DNA of 64,000 bases from Nelumbo lutea (GCA_022828595.1 JAKGHH010000005.1:25308193-25372192); one strand, 5' to 3'; shown: positions 23,601 to 31,220, counted from the first letter of the stretch. Made by a program: numbers and translations. The notes: generated from the sequence alone by a model not told the origin.

Positions 23601-24568
23601 CCTTAAAAAGTAGAAAATCATTTACATTTTTTTTCAGATTTTCAGACCTGAATAAGACTTTTCAGACATCAGACTTCAGGTTTATGAAACGCCACCTTAA
23701 TCAATATTACAGTACTTAATCTTTGATGATAATTATATTCCATCAATTTCTTCAACTTTTTTAGAACCAGGTTAATGCCATTGTAAACCAAGGAACGACC
23801 AGGTCCAATTTGAATAATACTTCTATTGAGTATTTTGTTCTGAATCGGCACAAGCTTTGCATTGCTATTTTTAACCTTTCTAGTATGTTACAGTTAAATA
23901 AATCACTATTATTTATGAAATGCTTAACCATGAGTAGTAGCCTTGAAACTTTCACAGGAAAAATGACCTTTCCTGTTTCTTTTCTTTGTTCTTTTTCATT
24001 TCTAATTCTACTCATAAAACAAATCCTCTTTGTGTAATCTCCATAACTAGCATTTGTCAGGTCTTTGGGAGTTTGGTTATAAGAACGAAAACAGAACAAA
24101 AAAATCAGTTGCCTTTGCTTTGTCCATGTGAATTGCACATTCTACCTACTAATGTAAACTTCATTTCCCAAAAAAAAACGAATGTAAACTTGTTCTAAAT
24201 GTACCCTTGACTTAAATTTGAATCAATTCCTCTTCTTTTCAGTATCGTTGTTGTTTTTCTCATTACCGTCTCTTTCCTTGTGTCTTCAGGTGATGCCTGA
24301 GAAGTCTTTCTTTGGAAGAAGGCCGCCATTCCCTCTCTGCAATAAAGACATTAAAATAGTTGTAGGTGAGCCAATAGATTTTGACCTTCCTAAATTGAGG
24401 CAGATGGCCATGTCCGTGTCTAGAGATATGTCATTCCGCAGCTCTGGATGGCCTATGACTTCTCCTCATGGACTTGATGAGCCAGCACAGAGATGGCTCT
24501 ACACTACCATCTCTGATCGTATTCGAGCTATCATGGAACATCTAAGATGCCTTGCTATCCAATTTTAA
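2474..24568 (+). CDS. Tafazzin-like lysophospholipid acyltransferase (N-acyl-PE synthase homologue), 5 exons
   Basis: The exons are 2474-2682, 18190-18317, 20036-20121, 20636-20773 and 24290-24568. They join in frame to 840 nt, giving 279 residues plus TAA. The protein follows Arabidopsis At1g78690 from end to end (about 284 residues from memory). That enzyme transfers acyl groups to lysoglycerophospholipids and was reported as an N-acylphosphatidylethanolamine synthase; the family includes tafazzin, the cardiolipin remodeller. The PlsC motifs are complete: NHMSTLDD with catalytic H67 and D72, [15 protein letters not shown] at 113-127, FPEGK at 145-149 and [12 protein letters not shown] at 173-184. 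All introns are GT-AG (donors GTCAGG, GTATTG, GTACAT, GTATCG). The ATG sits in a gacATGG context. Intron lengths are 15507, 1718, 514 and 3516 bp; intron 1 is filled with nested LINEs. No coding lesion is seen, so the gene is probably functional, though splicing across intron 1 is unproven. Confidence 0.93.
2683..3899. other. 5' part of intron 1, mostly unassigned
   Basis: After the exon 1 donor the sequence is intronic with no recognised gene. From roughly 3450 onward it may already be the decayed ORF1 region of LINE A, but I could not align it securely to the better LINE copy at 51567-58482. Confidence 0.35.
4415..4577 (-). mobile_element. 5'-truncated LINE 3' end inserted in LINE A
   Basis: A T-run followed by gatgaataacataatttttt marks a minus-strand LINE poly(A) end. 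The 163-bp piece is flanked by an 11-bp direct repeat tggcctatgag (4404-4414 and 4578-4588), the expected target-site duplication. The break separates the ORF1 side of LINE A from its endonuclease start. Confidence 0.75.
5860..6236 (+). pseudogene. RNase H domain of LINE A
   Basis: The frame reads [12 protein letters not shown], breaks, then resumes as [20 protein letters not shown] and [12 protein letters not shown], ending [14 protein letters not shown] with a stop. These are the first Asp, Glu and second Asp blocks of plant LINE RNase H. The last acidic position reads N (ANVLAK), unlike the SDVLAK of LINE E. Confidence 0.75.
6450..8620 (+). pseudogene. LINE B 5' region and ORF1 remnant
   Basis: The start parallels 51600-51720 of LINE E (agaggttgaagcaaaaaa versus agatagaagcaaaaaatc). 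The 7497-7754 frame (acidic, [18 protein letters not shown]) parallels the acidic ORF1 tail of LINE E near 53340-53540. Sequence near 8085-8135 (ttttgggtactgacctttgc) matches 53858-53880 of LINE E (ttttaggtactgacttgttt). The function is presumed RNA binding, as for plant L1 ORF1 (DUF4283 type). There is no intact frame. Confidence 0.6.
9320..10140. mobile_element. Foldback/MITE-like element inside LINE B
   Basis: The 821-bp insertion interrupts the endonuclease of LINE B. Its ends are inverted: GTGATTTAAAAGGCAC at the left and the complement of GTGTTTTAAAAGCAC at the right, each followed by G/C-rich 'aggcgc/cgcctag' runs. Flanks agcatgag and agaatgtg may be a decayed 8-bp TSD, which would suit a hAT-type origin. 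It encodes nothing recognisable. A perfect 25-bp inverted repeat lies in its left half. Confidence 0.65.
9544..9745. repeat. Perfect 25-bp inverted repeat with 152-bp loop
   Basis: Bases 9544-9568 and 9721-9745 are exact reverse complements over 25 bp. Each contains the motif gcccctcgaggcaagcccaa or its complement. It lies inside the foldback element. The arms have stayed identical although the surrounding LINE is heavily mutated. Confidence 0.85.
10449..10552 (+). mobile_element. Short LINE 3' tail inserted in LINE B
   Basis: About 100 bp ending in taatgaaaatttctgtcacc then tataaaaaaaaa. The same 3' signature ends LINE D (taatgaaattttcg, then acctataaaaaaag near 15915), so this is a severely 5'-truncated copy of the same lineage. 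It sits between the endonuclease and RT regions. A clear TSD was not found. Confidence 0.6.
10553..11095 (+). pseudogene. LINE B reverse transcriptase, N-terminal part
   Basis: The reading frame gives [29 protein letters not shown], then [19 protein letters not shown] and FIALIPKK, ending [13 protein letters not shown]. These are the usual pre-RT and RT blocks of plant L1 elements. Several stops break the frame. It halts at the LINE C insertion. Confidence 0.75.
11327..11405 (+). mobile_element. 79-bp LINE 3' tail inserted in LINE C
   Basis: The piece ends ctttaataaaattacc followed by a T/C-run and aaaag, the usual LINE tail style. It is flanked by a 16-bp near-perfect direct repeat aaaagttaatagagga (11311-11326) and aaaagttgatagagga (11406-11421). 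Removing it reconnects the LINE C frame (YFQKLIE to DALPSLP). Confidence 0.78.
11411..11995 (+). pseudogene. LINE C zf-RVT region
   Basis: The frame 11411-11692 reads [20 protein letters not shown], then [19 protein letters not shown] and [10 protein letters not shown]. This is the Cys/His-rich zf-RVT pattern found after plant LINE RTs. The linker follows ([11 protein letters not shown]) up to the LINE D insertion near 12000. Confidence 0.75.
12169..13158 (+). pseudogene. LINE D endonuclease region
   Basis: The start reads MWTVRG with an early stop, then [17 protein letters not shown], which has the catalytic Glu. After shifts, the long frame 12499-13158 gives [20 protein letters not shown] then GDLSIV, where the usual D-x-N is D-x-S. 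It continues to [10 protein letters not shown], which has the C-terminal SDH. This is an AP-endonuclease-like LINE nuclease, now inactive. Confidence 0.78.
13159..14900 (+). pseudogene. LINE D reverse transcriptase
   Basis: Blocks in order: [18 protein letters not shown], then [57 protein letters not shown] (Tyr of the usual EKAYD is Cys), [10 protein letters not shown] and [10 protein letters not shown]. The YADD catalytic box is intact (14210-14221). [20 protein letters not shown] follows. Frame changes near 13560, 13955 and 14465 break the protein. Confidence 0.82.
14901..15712 (+). pseudogene. LINE D zf-RVT and C-terminal region
   Basis: The region reads [18 protein letters not shown], then [40 protein letters not shown] (zf-RVT) and [17 protein letters not shown]. 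The protein ends soon after, without RNase H. The same organisation is seen in LINE G at 58629-60283. Confidence 0.75.
15938..16320 (+). pseudogene. RNase H domain of LINE C
   Basis: After the LINE D tail the frame gives LQFDGSF, then [20 protein letters not shown], and with shifts [20 protein letters not shown] and FRWIPQEIN. It finishes with [16 protein letters not shown] coding near 16290-16320. It corresponds to the missing C-terminal domain of LINE C. Confidence 0.7.
16460..16898 (+). pseudogene. LINE B reverse transcriptase, continued
   Basis: The frame reads [20 protein letters not shown], then [20 protein letters not shown], and with shifts the HYSILVN and GDP blocks. It matches LINE E at 55900-56200. 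The DNA here is what should follow 11095 if LINE C were removed. Confidence 0.72.
16899..16985. mobile_element. Fragment of a palindromic 'tcaaagtatcg' MITE
   Basis: The segment begins ggttcaaagtatcgg and contains gatacgtttttgatacgc. The end motif is shared with the complete 215-bp element at 26353-26567. Only one end is recognisable. It lies at the junction between the LINE B RT and the LINE F RT fragment. Confidence 0.45.
16986..17490 (+). pseudogene. LINE F reverse transcriptase fragment
   Basis: The reading gives [20 protein letters not shown], then [19 protein letters not shown] and [14 protein letters not shown], and from 17342 [15 protein letters not shown]. These are the first RT blocks of another L1-type LINE, out of order relative to LINE B, so it is a separate copy or a rearranged piece. 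Confidence 0.65.
17495..17800 (-). pseudogene. Minus-strand LINE fragment (zf-RVT end)
   Basis: On the minus strand the reading [19 protein letters not shown] corresponds to CARAALTWTLWEERNLRNF of LINE E, followed by [19 protein letters not shown]. It is short, broken and opposite in orientation to the neighbouring LINEs. Confidence 0.6.
17801..18189. other. 3' end of intron 1
   Basis: Intron sequence ends with a pyrimidine-biased stretch around 18150-18170 and the acceptor taacAG at 18189. No other feature was recognised. Confidence 0.5.
18190..18317 (+). CDS. Acyltransferase gene, exon 2
   Basis: The exon follows acceptor ...gtaacAG and supplies the last base of T70, then [13 protein letters not shown] and [11 protein letters not shown]. 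It ends with one base of G113 before donor GTATTG. It restores the frame of exon 1 exactly (209 + 128 nt) and carries catalytic D72. Confidence 0.93.
18735..19207 (-). mobile_element. 5'-truncated LINE in intron 2 with RNase H end
   Basis: On the minus strand, [20 protein letters not shown] then [16 protein letters not shown] and [10 protein letters not shown] give the middle of a LINE RNase H domain (19207-19019). A 3' UTR follows, reaching aataagatttttcttgcag near 18735. The second catalytic Asp reads E (QGESK instead of EGDSK). Confidence 0.7.
19206..19342 (-). mobile_element. Second LINE 3' tail in intron 2
   Basis: A T-run with gaagagtaaaaataaaattt marks a minus-strand LINE poly(A) end. 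A 9-bp direct repeat cccaaaaac flanks 19206-19342 (19197-19205 and 19343-19351) and may be its TSD. The repeat is A-rich, so chance is possible, and sequence to about 19650 could also belong to the insertion. Confidence 0.45.
20036..20121 (+). CDS. Acyltransferase gene, exon 3
   Basis: After acceptor ...ctgcacAG the exon encodes the end of G113 and [20 protein letters not shown] to GAW (residue 141), ending at donor GTACAT. It carries the second conserved acyltransferase block. Exon 3 closes a codon exactly, so intron 3 is phase 0. Confidence 0.92.
20636..20773 (+). CDS. Acyltransferase gene, exon 4
   Basis: The exon has 46 whole codons after acceptor ...aaggagcAG, starting [20 protein letters not shown] and ending VHHGFEK before donor GTATCG. 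It carries the FPEG block and the PIVLPI block expected of PlsC acyltransferases. Confidence 0.93.
21828..22920. mobile_element. TIR element (GGCCCCATTTGGCATC) in intron 4
   Basis: The left end ggccccatttggcatc is matched by the inverted right end gatgccaaacgggacc (22905-22920), two mismatches in 16. No transposase is present. A smaller MITE is nested within it. The TSD is unclear, so the superfamily is unassigned. Confidence 0.6.
22247..22494. mobile_element. hAT-like MITE nested in the intron 4 TIR element
   Basis: The ends TAGGGGTG and CACCCCTA are exact inverted repeats. The flanks tcacagg (22240-22246) and tcacagg (22496-22502) are identical, extending to 8 bp with one mismatch, as expected for a hAT-type insertion. 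The body is about 248 bp with an AT-rich centre. Confidence 0.75.
22982..23697. mobile_element. TIR element in intron 4 interrupted by a LINE tail
   Basis: The left end AGGTGGCATTT and right end AAACGCCACCT (23687-23697) are inverted with one mismatch. Both arms continue with related cag/gac-rich text around 'tcagaa' and 'tctgaa'. A flanking TA on each side could be the TSD. It has no coding capacity and contains the LINE tail at 23242-23445. Confidence 0.6.
23242..23445 (+). mobile_element. 204-bp LINE 3' end with 20-bp TSD
   Basis: The first part encodes [19 protein letters not shown], matching the C-terminus of the LINE E RNase H (DVLAKQGVNREELFWAQL), then a 3' UTR ends ttctgtttctgataaag. 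It is flanked by aataagcgataatatttatt (23222-23241) and aataagtgatagtatttatt (23446-23465), 18 of 20 identical. This is a textbook truncated LINE insertion. Confidence 0.85.
24290..24568 (+). CDS. Acyltransferase gene, exon 5 with stop
   Basis: After acceptor ...gtcttcAG the exon runs [20 protein letters not shown], then [14 protein letters not shown], and ends ...RCLAIQF with TAA at 24566-24568. It matches the C-terminal part of the Arabidopsis protein, including the VVGEPI segment. Phase 0 is preserved from exon 4. Confidence 0.93.
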   Translation: MMPEKSFFGRRPPFPLCNKDIKIVVGEPIDFDLPKLRQMAMSVSRDMSFRSSGWPMTSPHGLDEPAQRWLYTTISDRIRAIMEHLRCLAIQF

Positions 24569-24858
24569 CAATGAATGTACGGGGTTTTATTCCTTTCCTT
24601 TTTCTTTTGTTGGCATGGTCAGTATCTTCTTAGTGCTTATTGACCATGCAAAAAAATTTTCAGAGTTCAGATTTTGTCGCCTGAGACTGATTCTATAGGT
24701 TTCAAGGTTGATGTTTGATTAATGAAAATTATGATTTTTAATGAGTGAAATTTAAAGAGTTTTACTTGAAGGATCTAACGAGAGGACATATAAACTGTTG
24801 GCCCTTTGAAACAGATTTCCCATTAAGTTTTGATAGAATATAAGCCCACTTTAGTTCC

Positions 24859-24864
24859 AATAAA
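24859..24864 (+). terminator. Candidate poly(A) signal of the acyltransferase gene
   Basis: An AATAAA lies about 290 bp past the stop codon, in otherwise AT-rich sequence and before the next mobile element at 25075. Plant poly(A) signals are loose, so this is only a plausible site. Confidence 0.35.
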
Positions 24865-25074
24865 ATGCTGTATGTTATCCACTTTAAGGCCAGGATAGGC
24901 CACTGCCTACAGTCATCAGGATTTGCAATGTGTTGGTGCATTTGGGAGGAGAGAGATCAACACATGAAGGCAAATAGTTTGGAGAACGTATCGGTCTAGG
25001 CTTCGTGGCAAAATTGAGAGGCGACTGTTCTTTTGGTTTACTCTTGCTGAGCTTTGTGGGGCAGAAATTGCTTA

Positions 25075-25780
25075 GGCTGCGTTTGAAAACGATGCAAATG
25101 GAGTGTAAATCCCGGTTCAGGGTAAATTTGTACACTGGTTTATTTTTGCTTGTATTTGGCAACATTACATTTATGCATTGACAAATGACAGACCAATGCA
25201 TATTTATATTGATAATAAGATGTAAAAGTACATCAATAAAAAAAGAAGTAAATTTGCATTCAAGTGGGCTTTGATAAAAAACAATAGAGCATATGCTTTA
25301 TTGAGACTCGTGTTTGCATCCATTACAGTTTAAGTCTGTTTGTTAAGAAGGTAAATTTGTCAGTGCAAAACTAGTCCAATTTTGTAATTTATATGAACCA
25401 TTTTACACTCTACATATTTGCATTCCCACTTATTTGTATCATTTCCAAACACAGCCTAAATTGCAAAGTTGAATTAGTTTTGCATGGACAAATTTACCTT
25501 CTTACCAAATAGATTTAGCTGTAATGGATGCAAAAATGAATTCCAAAAAAGCATATGCCTTTCTTTATCAAAAGCCCACTTGAATGCAAATTTATTTCTT
25601 TTTTATTGATGTACTTTTACATCTTATTATCAATGTAAATCTACATTTGAAAATGTGTTTTCTTTCATTTGTCAGTGCATAGATATACAATGCTGCCAAA
25701 CAAAGGCAAAAGTAAAACACAGTGCAAATTTACCCTAAATTGGGATTTACATTCCATTTGTATTGTTTCCAAATGCAGCC
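25075..25780. mobile_element. Tourist-like (PIF/Harbinger) foldback MITE with ~340-bp arms
   Basis: The ends GGCTGCGTTTGAAAAC and GTTTCCAAATGCAGCC are inverted, and similarity continues inward over roughly 340 bp on each side (gtaaatttg..., aataagatgtaaaagtacat, cattcaagtgggctt). The flanks are TTA on both sides (25072-25074 and 25781-25783), the TSD of PIF/Harbinger elements. The centre holds another copy of the end motif (ccaaacacagcc near 25450). It lies about 500 bp beyond the acyltransferase stop. Confidence 0.85.
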
Positions 25781-26352
25781 TTAAAAGTTTGTTTTGGTGA
25801 TGTAATAATCATCATTGTACGGTTCTGGAAGTGTAAAATAATTTGTGCACAAAGATATTGTAATTGTGCAGCAAAGGAACTTCTAACCCCATGGTAGCAC
25901 ATTGGCGGATCTAGACTCCTAGCCATTTGGCTCTTGACTCGATTAAGTTGTTAATGGAATTGCTACATAGAATATATCTGAAATTTCAGTCGGCGGATAC
26001 ACTGATCACTGTTCCAGAAGTACCCCCAGCCTACCCTTTAAATGATTCAAAGCACGTTTCTAAGATGGCTGTCAGAATATTTAGTCGTGAAATTTTGAAG
26101 GGTTAATGGCAGATAAGGGCAATTTTTTGCATTTAATATTAAAAAAGAATACTATTTTTATATAATAACCAAAACAGGGTATCTTTTTTGGGGAAAATAT
26201 CAAATAAGGGCAATGTCACTATTGATAGTCTCCCTCTGCCTCTATGTAAGTCCTCCAACAATGGTCTACAATTCATGAAGAGAGGAGAGTCACTGAAGAA
26301 ACAGATGGAAATTCTCGTTGAGTTCAAAGCCGTGCTCAAACAACCAATGTTC

Positions 26353-26567
26353 AAAGTATCGATACGATACACGTATTGGCAGTATTGTATTGGTACTTAG
26401 AAACACACAAAACTTTTTTTTTTAGTTTTTTTTTTTTTATTTTGGTTTTTTTGGGAAGCTAAAAATAGTTTTTTTTAATTAAAAAAAGTTGGGGTGTTTC
26501 GGAGCGTATCTTTTTCAAAAGATATGATATGATACGCCTGATACAGAGCGTATCGTATCGATACTTT
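26353..26567. mobile_element. 215-bp MITE with perfect 18-bp TIRs
   Basis: AAAGTATCGATACGATAC at 26353-26370 is the exact reverse complement of 26550-26567. The interior is T-rich at the left and repeats 'gatac/gtatc' motifs. A related end occurs at 16899. No TSD is obvious. Confidence 0.75.
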
Positions 26568-26656
26568 AAACCATGCAAACAATAAAGAAAAAAATAAAAC
26601 TCTACTGAAGACTCGAAAAAGATCCCTCCATCTCATGCACAATCTCCTGTGGTATG

Positions 26657-26694
<38 letters not shown>
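26657..26694. repeat. (TA)n microsatellite
   Basis: About 38 bp of uninterrupted alternating TA. Confidence 0.95.
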
Positions 26695-26696
<2 letters not shown>

Positions 26697-27168
26697 CAAA
26701 TTCAAACTTTGTACATCCATGGGCTTATTGCATTCATGCATTGTCTAATCTCTTGTCTTTTCTATCTCTTGACTGAAGATTGTGAGTCTGTTAAGGACAT
26801 GACAGAGTAGGAACATCTTCAAGACAACTCCATGGCTGAGTTTGAAAAAAATGAATTGTAATTCTCAGAATCTCCAAGATCAAATGAGATTGGAAAATCA
26901 ATTAGGATGAAAAAGAGAGGAAGAAAGAAAGATGAGAACCCTTTCAAGTCATGTGATCAATTTCCAAGGAAAGAATGTGAAGATAAACATCCCACTAACG
27001 ATGCCTAGTCGTACTCAACGATCACTTACATGGTTTGGGATGATTTTATTAACCAGTCTAAGAAAGGTGGACAAGAAGGAAATAATAAGTTAAATATCAA
27101 TAAAAAAATGCTACATCATGTCAAGAAAATGATCAGAGGAGCTTTCACTAAGCTCTATAAAGGGTTAG

Positions 27169-27360
27169 GTTCGCCATGACGAACAAGACAAACTGGTGGC
27201 TTATTTGAGGACAAAGACAGAGTGATTTGTGGATTCTCTGTAAACATTAACAGAGAAGGGTTCGCCATGACGAGCAAGACGAACTCATGGCTTATTTGAG
27301 GGCAAAGACAAAGTGATTTGCGGATTCTCTGTAAATATTAACAGAGAAGGGTTCGCCATA
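27169..27360. repeat. 91-bp tandem repeat, two units plus start of a third
   Basis: The word gttcgccat begins units at 27169, 27260 and 27351, exactly 91 bp apart. Each full unit ends acattaacagagaagg or atattaacagagaagg. The copies differ at several positions. The readings through it (ITKHEWLI-like, NREGFAISYRWQ) have no recognised homologue. Confidence 0.8.
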
Positions 27361-27655
27361 AGTTATCGATGGCAAACGGCACTCGCTCAACGCAAGTTTA
27401 TTAAGGAAGACGAATGCCCTTATTTGATATTTTTCAAAAAAATGTATCTTATTTCGATTATTATAAAAAATATATATTTTTTATTGATATTAAGGGCAAA
27501 AGGTTGCTCTTAATGGAAAACCCAATTTTAAAATCAACTTATAACTATCTTATTGGTTGGCCCCAAATAACAAAAATATGACCTATGTTATTGCACTATT
27601 TAAAACTATTAGCAGTTCACTCCAAAGGTTTTTATAATATTAAATTTGTCTTTAA

Positions 27656-27760
27656 GGCTCAGTTAAGCGTACAAATACAAATATGTATGGTGTAAATACA
27701 TACAAAATACAAGATTTTATATTCTATAAATTTATATTTGTACTTTTTCCAAACTGAGCC
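27656..27760. mobile_element. 105-bp Tourist-like MITE
   Basis: The left end GGCTCAGTTAAGCGTACAAA is matched by the inverted right end, complement GGCTCAGTTTGGAAAAAGTA. The flanks are TAA on both sides (27653-27655 and 27761-27763), the Harbinger-type TSD. Its right TSD lies one base from the 5' end of the next Helitron. Confidence 0.75.
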
Positions 27761-28911
27761 TAAATCTATACTATTTTAAAAAGCACGAATGGCCTAAAAA
27801 ATATTTTTGGAATTTTCTAAGGAAAAAAATTTATCCCTCTATATTTAATTTATTGATAAAAAATGAGGGCAAATAGGGTAATCGGTTCTTGATATTAAAT
27901 GAATTGAAAAGAAGTAATTTAAAGATATACAATACATTCAATTCTCTCTCAATAAATCCAACATTTAAGTTATTAACTTGCACTCATGTTCATTGAATCA
28001 CATATTTAATTCATTTTTGTTTCTCCTCATCATTAAATTCTATTAATTAAATCCATACTTAATAAATTAATAATTCTAATAACATAAAAGCTTATGCTAT
28101 TAAAATCTACCTAGCAAAAAATAGTGTTTTCATCTACGTAGTGGTAAGAAATTAAATCATTTTGGGTCAAATGGATTAATCCATGTAGCCACGATTAAAT
28201 AATAAATTAAAAAAATTGGAAACATTTTTAAACAATAATAAGTATGATAAATAAGAAAGGTTTTTATTAACGATGGAAATGGAATGTAAAATTTAAAACC
28301 AATTGAAAATAAAAATATTTTCCTATTCTCTATCATTAAATCCTATATTTAAGATATACTTTTCTCATCATTAAATTATTGTAATTGGGTAAGCAATTCA
28401 ACCATTTGGGGTTAAATGGATTAATAAATAATGTCATAATTAAATAATAAAAAACTAAAATAAATAACAGTGAAATGTAAGAAATATTTTTATTAATGAT
28501 AAAAATGGAATGTCAAATTCAAAATCTACCTAATGAAATGATGTCATAGTCAAATAATTAAATTTTTAATAGTAGAAAATACAAAGAATCACAGAAATAA
28601 ATAAAAGAAAAAGATAGAGAAAATTTTGGGCACATGTCTAATGCTATATATTTATAAAAAATAAAATATTAGGCAGATCTCTAATATTGTGCATTCATTA
28701 TATTGAATAAAATTAATTTTTATACATAAGCAATAATTTTATCAATGATGGAGATGTAAAACAAAATTTAACATCAACCTAGAAATCAAACAATTTTCAT
28801 TTTTAGATGGTGGGTTAGTGGTTTGATTCGAATGATACCATAGACAAACAAAAATTAAGTTCAATAAGTAAAAAATATTTTATATAATGTAAATGAAATA
28901 TATAATTTAAA

Positions 28912-29690
28912 GGAAAAATTATAATCAAATTCGGTTATACAATTAAAATTAGGTTGCAGGTTGATCCAGAAACCAACAAAAATCTAACAACCGGATTTAT
29001 ATTTCGAATTTAAAAAACCTCCACCATGTCATCGGAGGCTTATGTGGTTGTTACCAACGTGGGACTCTTAGTCCATATTGGACACAACAAAAAACCTATA
29101 CCGAAAATAGGTTTTTAGTTTCTCTCCCACTCCCTCTATCTCTTGATCTCCCTCCGTTCTCTCTCACTCTCACAATCATCTCTCGATCTCCCGCTCCCCT
29201 TGTCTCTCCCACTCTCTCAACCTCGATCTGTAGCCAAATCAAAACCCCCCTCTTTTTCTATATTGTTCTCCCTCAATCTTTATCATTCTTCTCCCTCACT
29301 CCCCCTCTCAGTCAATATCTCCTTCTCCCTCAATCTCTATCATTCTTCAATAGGTATAAATTTTATAGTCAAGAGCTTCTTATGAACTTTTATCAAGTTG
29401 GTGTAATAATTTTTTAACCATACCAAGTTGGTCTCATATTATTTTATGCGATTTAATTAATACTATATAAGTGTGTAAGAAAATAAAAAATGAGAGAGGG
29501 AATAGGAGAGAATGAGAGATCGACCAAGAAAGAGAATGAGAGAGATTGAGGGGGAACGATGGGTAGAGAGAATGGGAGAAATTGATATAGAGGACGTAAA
29601 TACAAAAACCAAAAAATATTTTTATTTATTTTCAAATCACATAGGCGTTGAGCAGATAAAGATAAATGTGAGTGAGAGAGTGTGAGGGAT

Positions 29691-29724
<34 letters not shown>

Positions 29725-29960
29725 AAAACCATTTTTTTTTCCAATCACCCAACATTAAAGAGCAATTTCATTATAAGTTTTTTGTGATGTCCAACATGGA
29801 TTAAGAATCCCATGTTAGCGGCAACCACATAAGCCTTTGATGATGTGGTGAGGGATTTTATAATTTGAAATGTAGAATCGGTTGTTAGAGTTTTGTTGGT
29901 TTATGGACCAACTTGTAGCCTAATTTTAAATGTACAGCCGGCTCTAACTATAATTTTTCC
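28912..29960. mobile_element. Mutator-type MITE (long TIRs, 9-bp TSD) inside Helitron copy 1
   Basis: The ends GGAAAAATTATA and TATAATTTTTCC are inverted, and the arms pair over about 190 bp (tctaacaaccg, aggcttatgtggttg, ttggacac...acaaaaaact). The 9-bp flanks taatttaaa (28903-28911 and 29961-29969) are identical. Long TIRs with a 9-bp TSD identify the Mutator superfamily. Inside the arms are CT-rich (29115-29360) and GA-rich (29485-29725) blocks that also pair. There is no transposase. Confidence 0.88.
29694..29722. repeat. (GA)n microsatellite
   Basis: An uninterrupted ga/ag run within the right arm of the Mutator-type MITE. Confidence 0.9.
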
Positions 29961-30306
29961 TAATTTAAAACTAATCCAAAATCAAAGCTATTTTCTGATT
30001 TAGGTGGTCCAACTTTTCAAAGAAACCCATGATGTCATAATTGAATAATAAATATTTAAGTTTATTTTTAATCGTATTGTTGCTTTGTTAATTTTTAATT
30101 TTTATCTTAACTATGATATATCTAAAATTCAACTAATTAATATAAATAAATTTTTATCACGTGCAACACATGTACTTAATTACTAGTGTTTAAAATGTTA
30201 GAAAAAAACATTCAACCCCAACATATTCGCTTTGCCGCTTTGGGATCTCCTACTTGACTAGGGAGAAGCAGCATTGGAAGAAAGAAAAGGATGAGGTAAG
30301 ATTGGA

Positions 30307-30600
30307 TTAGTACTGAAATCTCAGTCCAAAACTGATTAGCCAATATTGGAAAAACTTTGACTGTTGGGCGCCAACAGTCTCTGTTGTTGAGAACATTTTT
30401 GAGAATGCCATGTTAGAGTGGGATACAATAGACATGGGCGTGAATTGGTGAACGTGTCCAGCCAAAAAAACGCTATCAACAGCAGCCAAAGTTAACTCGC
30501 GAACATTGGCATCGAGGATGTAGCATTTGCATCGTACATCCCCTCGGAAACTAGTTTTCTTCTTGAACTGTTGGCCTGGCAGCGATTGTATCTTTCACCG
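30307..30600 (-). other. Unrecognised coding-like stretch
   Basis: On the minus strand one frame runs without a stop from about 30600 to 30307 and contains FKKKTSFRGDVRCKCYILDA then NVRELTLAAVDSVFLAGHV. It is less AT-rich than its surroundings, which suggests an exon or a captured gene fragment. I do not recognise a family. No paired exon was identified. Confidence 0.22.
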
Positions 30601-31088
30601 AGTACCCCTGTCATAACATATGCTTTTAAGAAAAAAGAAGTTGAAATAATTTCAAGCAGAAGTTTCAAGCACCAGAGGCGGAAAGCCTTCACTCTTAGAT
30701 TCTTAATGACAAAACAAACAAAGATAATAATTATCATAGAGAAGCTGAACATAAAAGATCTAAATGTTTTTCAAAGATATGGATGAATTTTTTATTAAAA
30801 AGGGAATCACAAACCAGGATTCTTTTCCAATTTACGATCTCACCTATGAAACACAACTATAAATCGATAGCATGGATAAATTGGGTCTTATAATAAGAAT
30901 AGTGCAAAAATCAGAATGATTTTTTCGTTTCTAGACATCAAGTGAAATCAGAAAAAGTATAAATGGTTAAGCTATGGAACCTACCTTATCGTAGAGCTCT
31001 GTTTTGCCCAGTGAAGTCTTTACATTTCTAATTCTAGTGATTCTTCCTCCCAAAAATTTTCTGAACTCAGAAGCACACACGCTGACAC

Positions 31089-31110
31089 GAGAGAGAGAGA
31101 GAGAGAGAGA
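31089..31110. repeat. (GA)n microsatellite
   Basis: A short uninterrupted GA run. Confidence 0.9.
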
Positions 31111-31220
31111 TGCTTCATGTTTTTCTTCCATGAGTTGTGGATATCAACTAAGATCTCATTCCCCCCGGACAATCCCTTCGCCTTCTGAATCAAATAGAGC
31201 GTAAACTCGGTTTGGTTTTT

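Larger units (their letters stand above)
27765..30186 (+). mobile_element. Non-autonomous Helitron, copy 1
   Basis: The 5' end is A|TCTATACTATTTTAAAAAGC. The 3' end is tactTAATTACTAG|T, preceded by a decayed hairpin acgtgcaacacatgt (30159-30173). Insertion between A and T with CTAG at the 3' end fits Helitrons. No Rep/helicase coding is present. The body is AT-rich with repeated sub-blocks (gggtcaaatggattaa near 28165, ggggttaaatggattaa near 28408). It shares end sequences and internal blocks with 34738-36422 in the opposite orientation. A Mutator-type MITE is inserted at 28912-29960. Confidence 0.8.
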
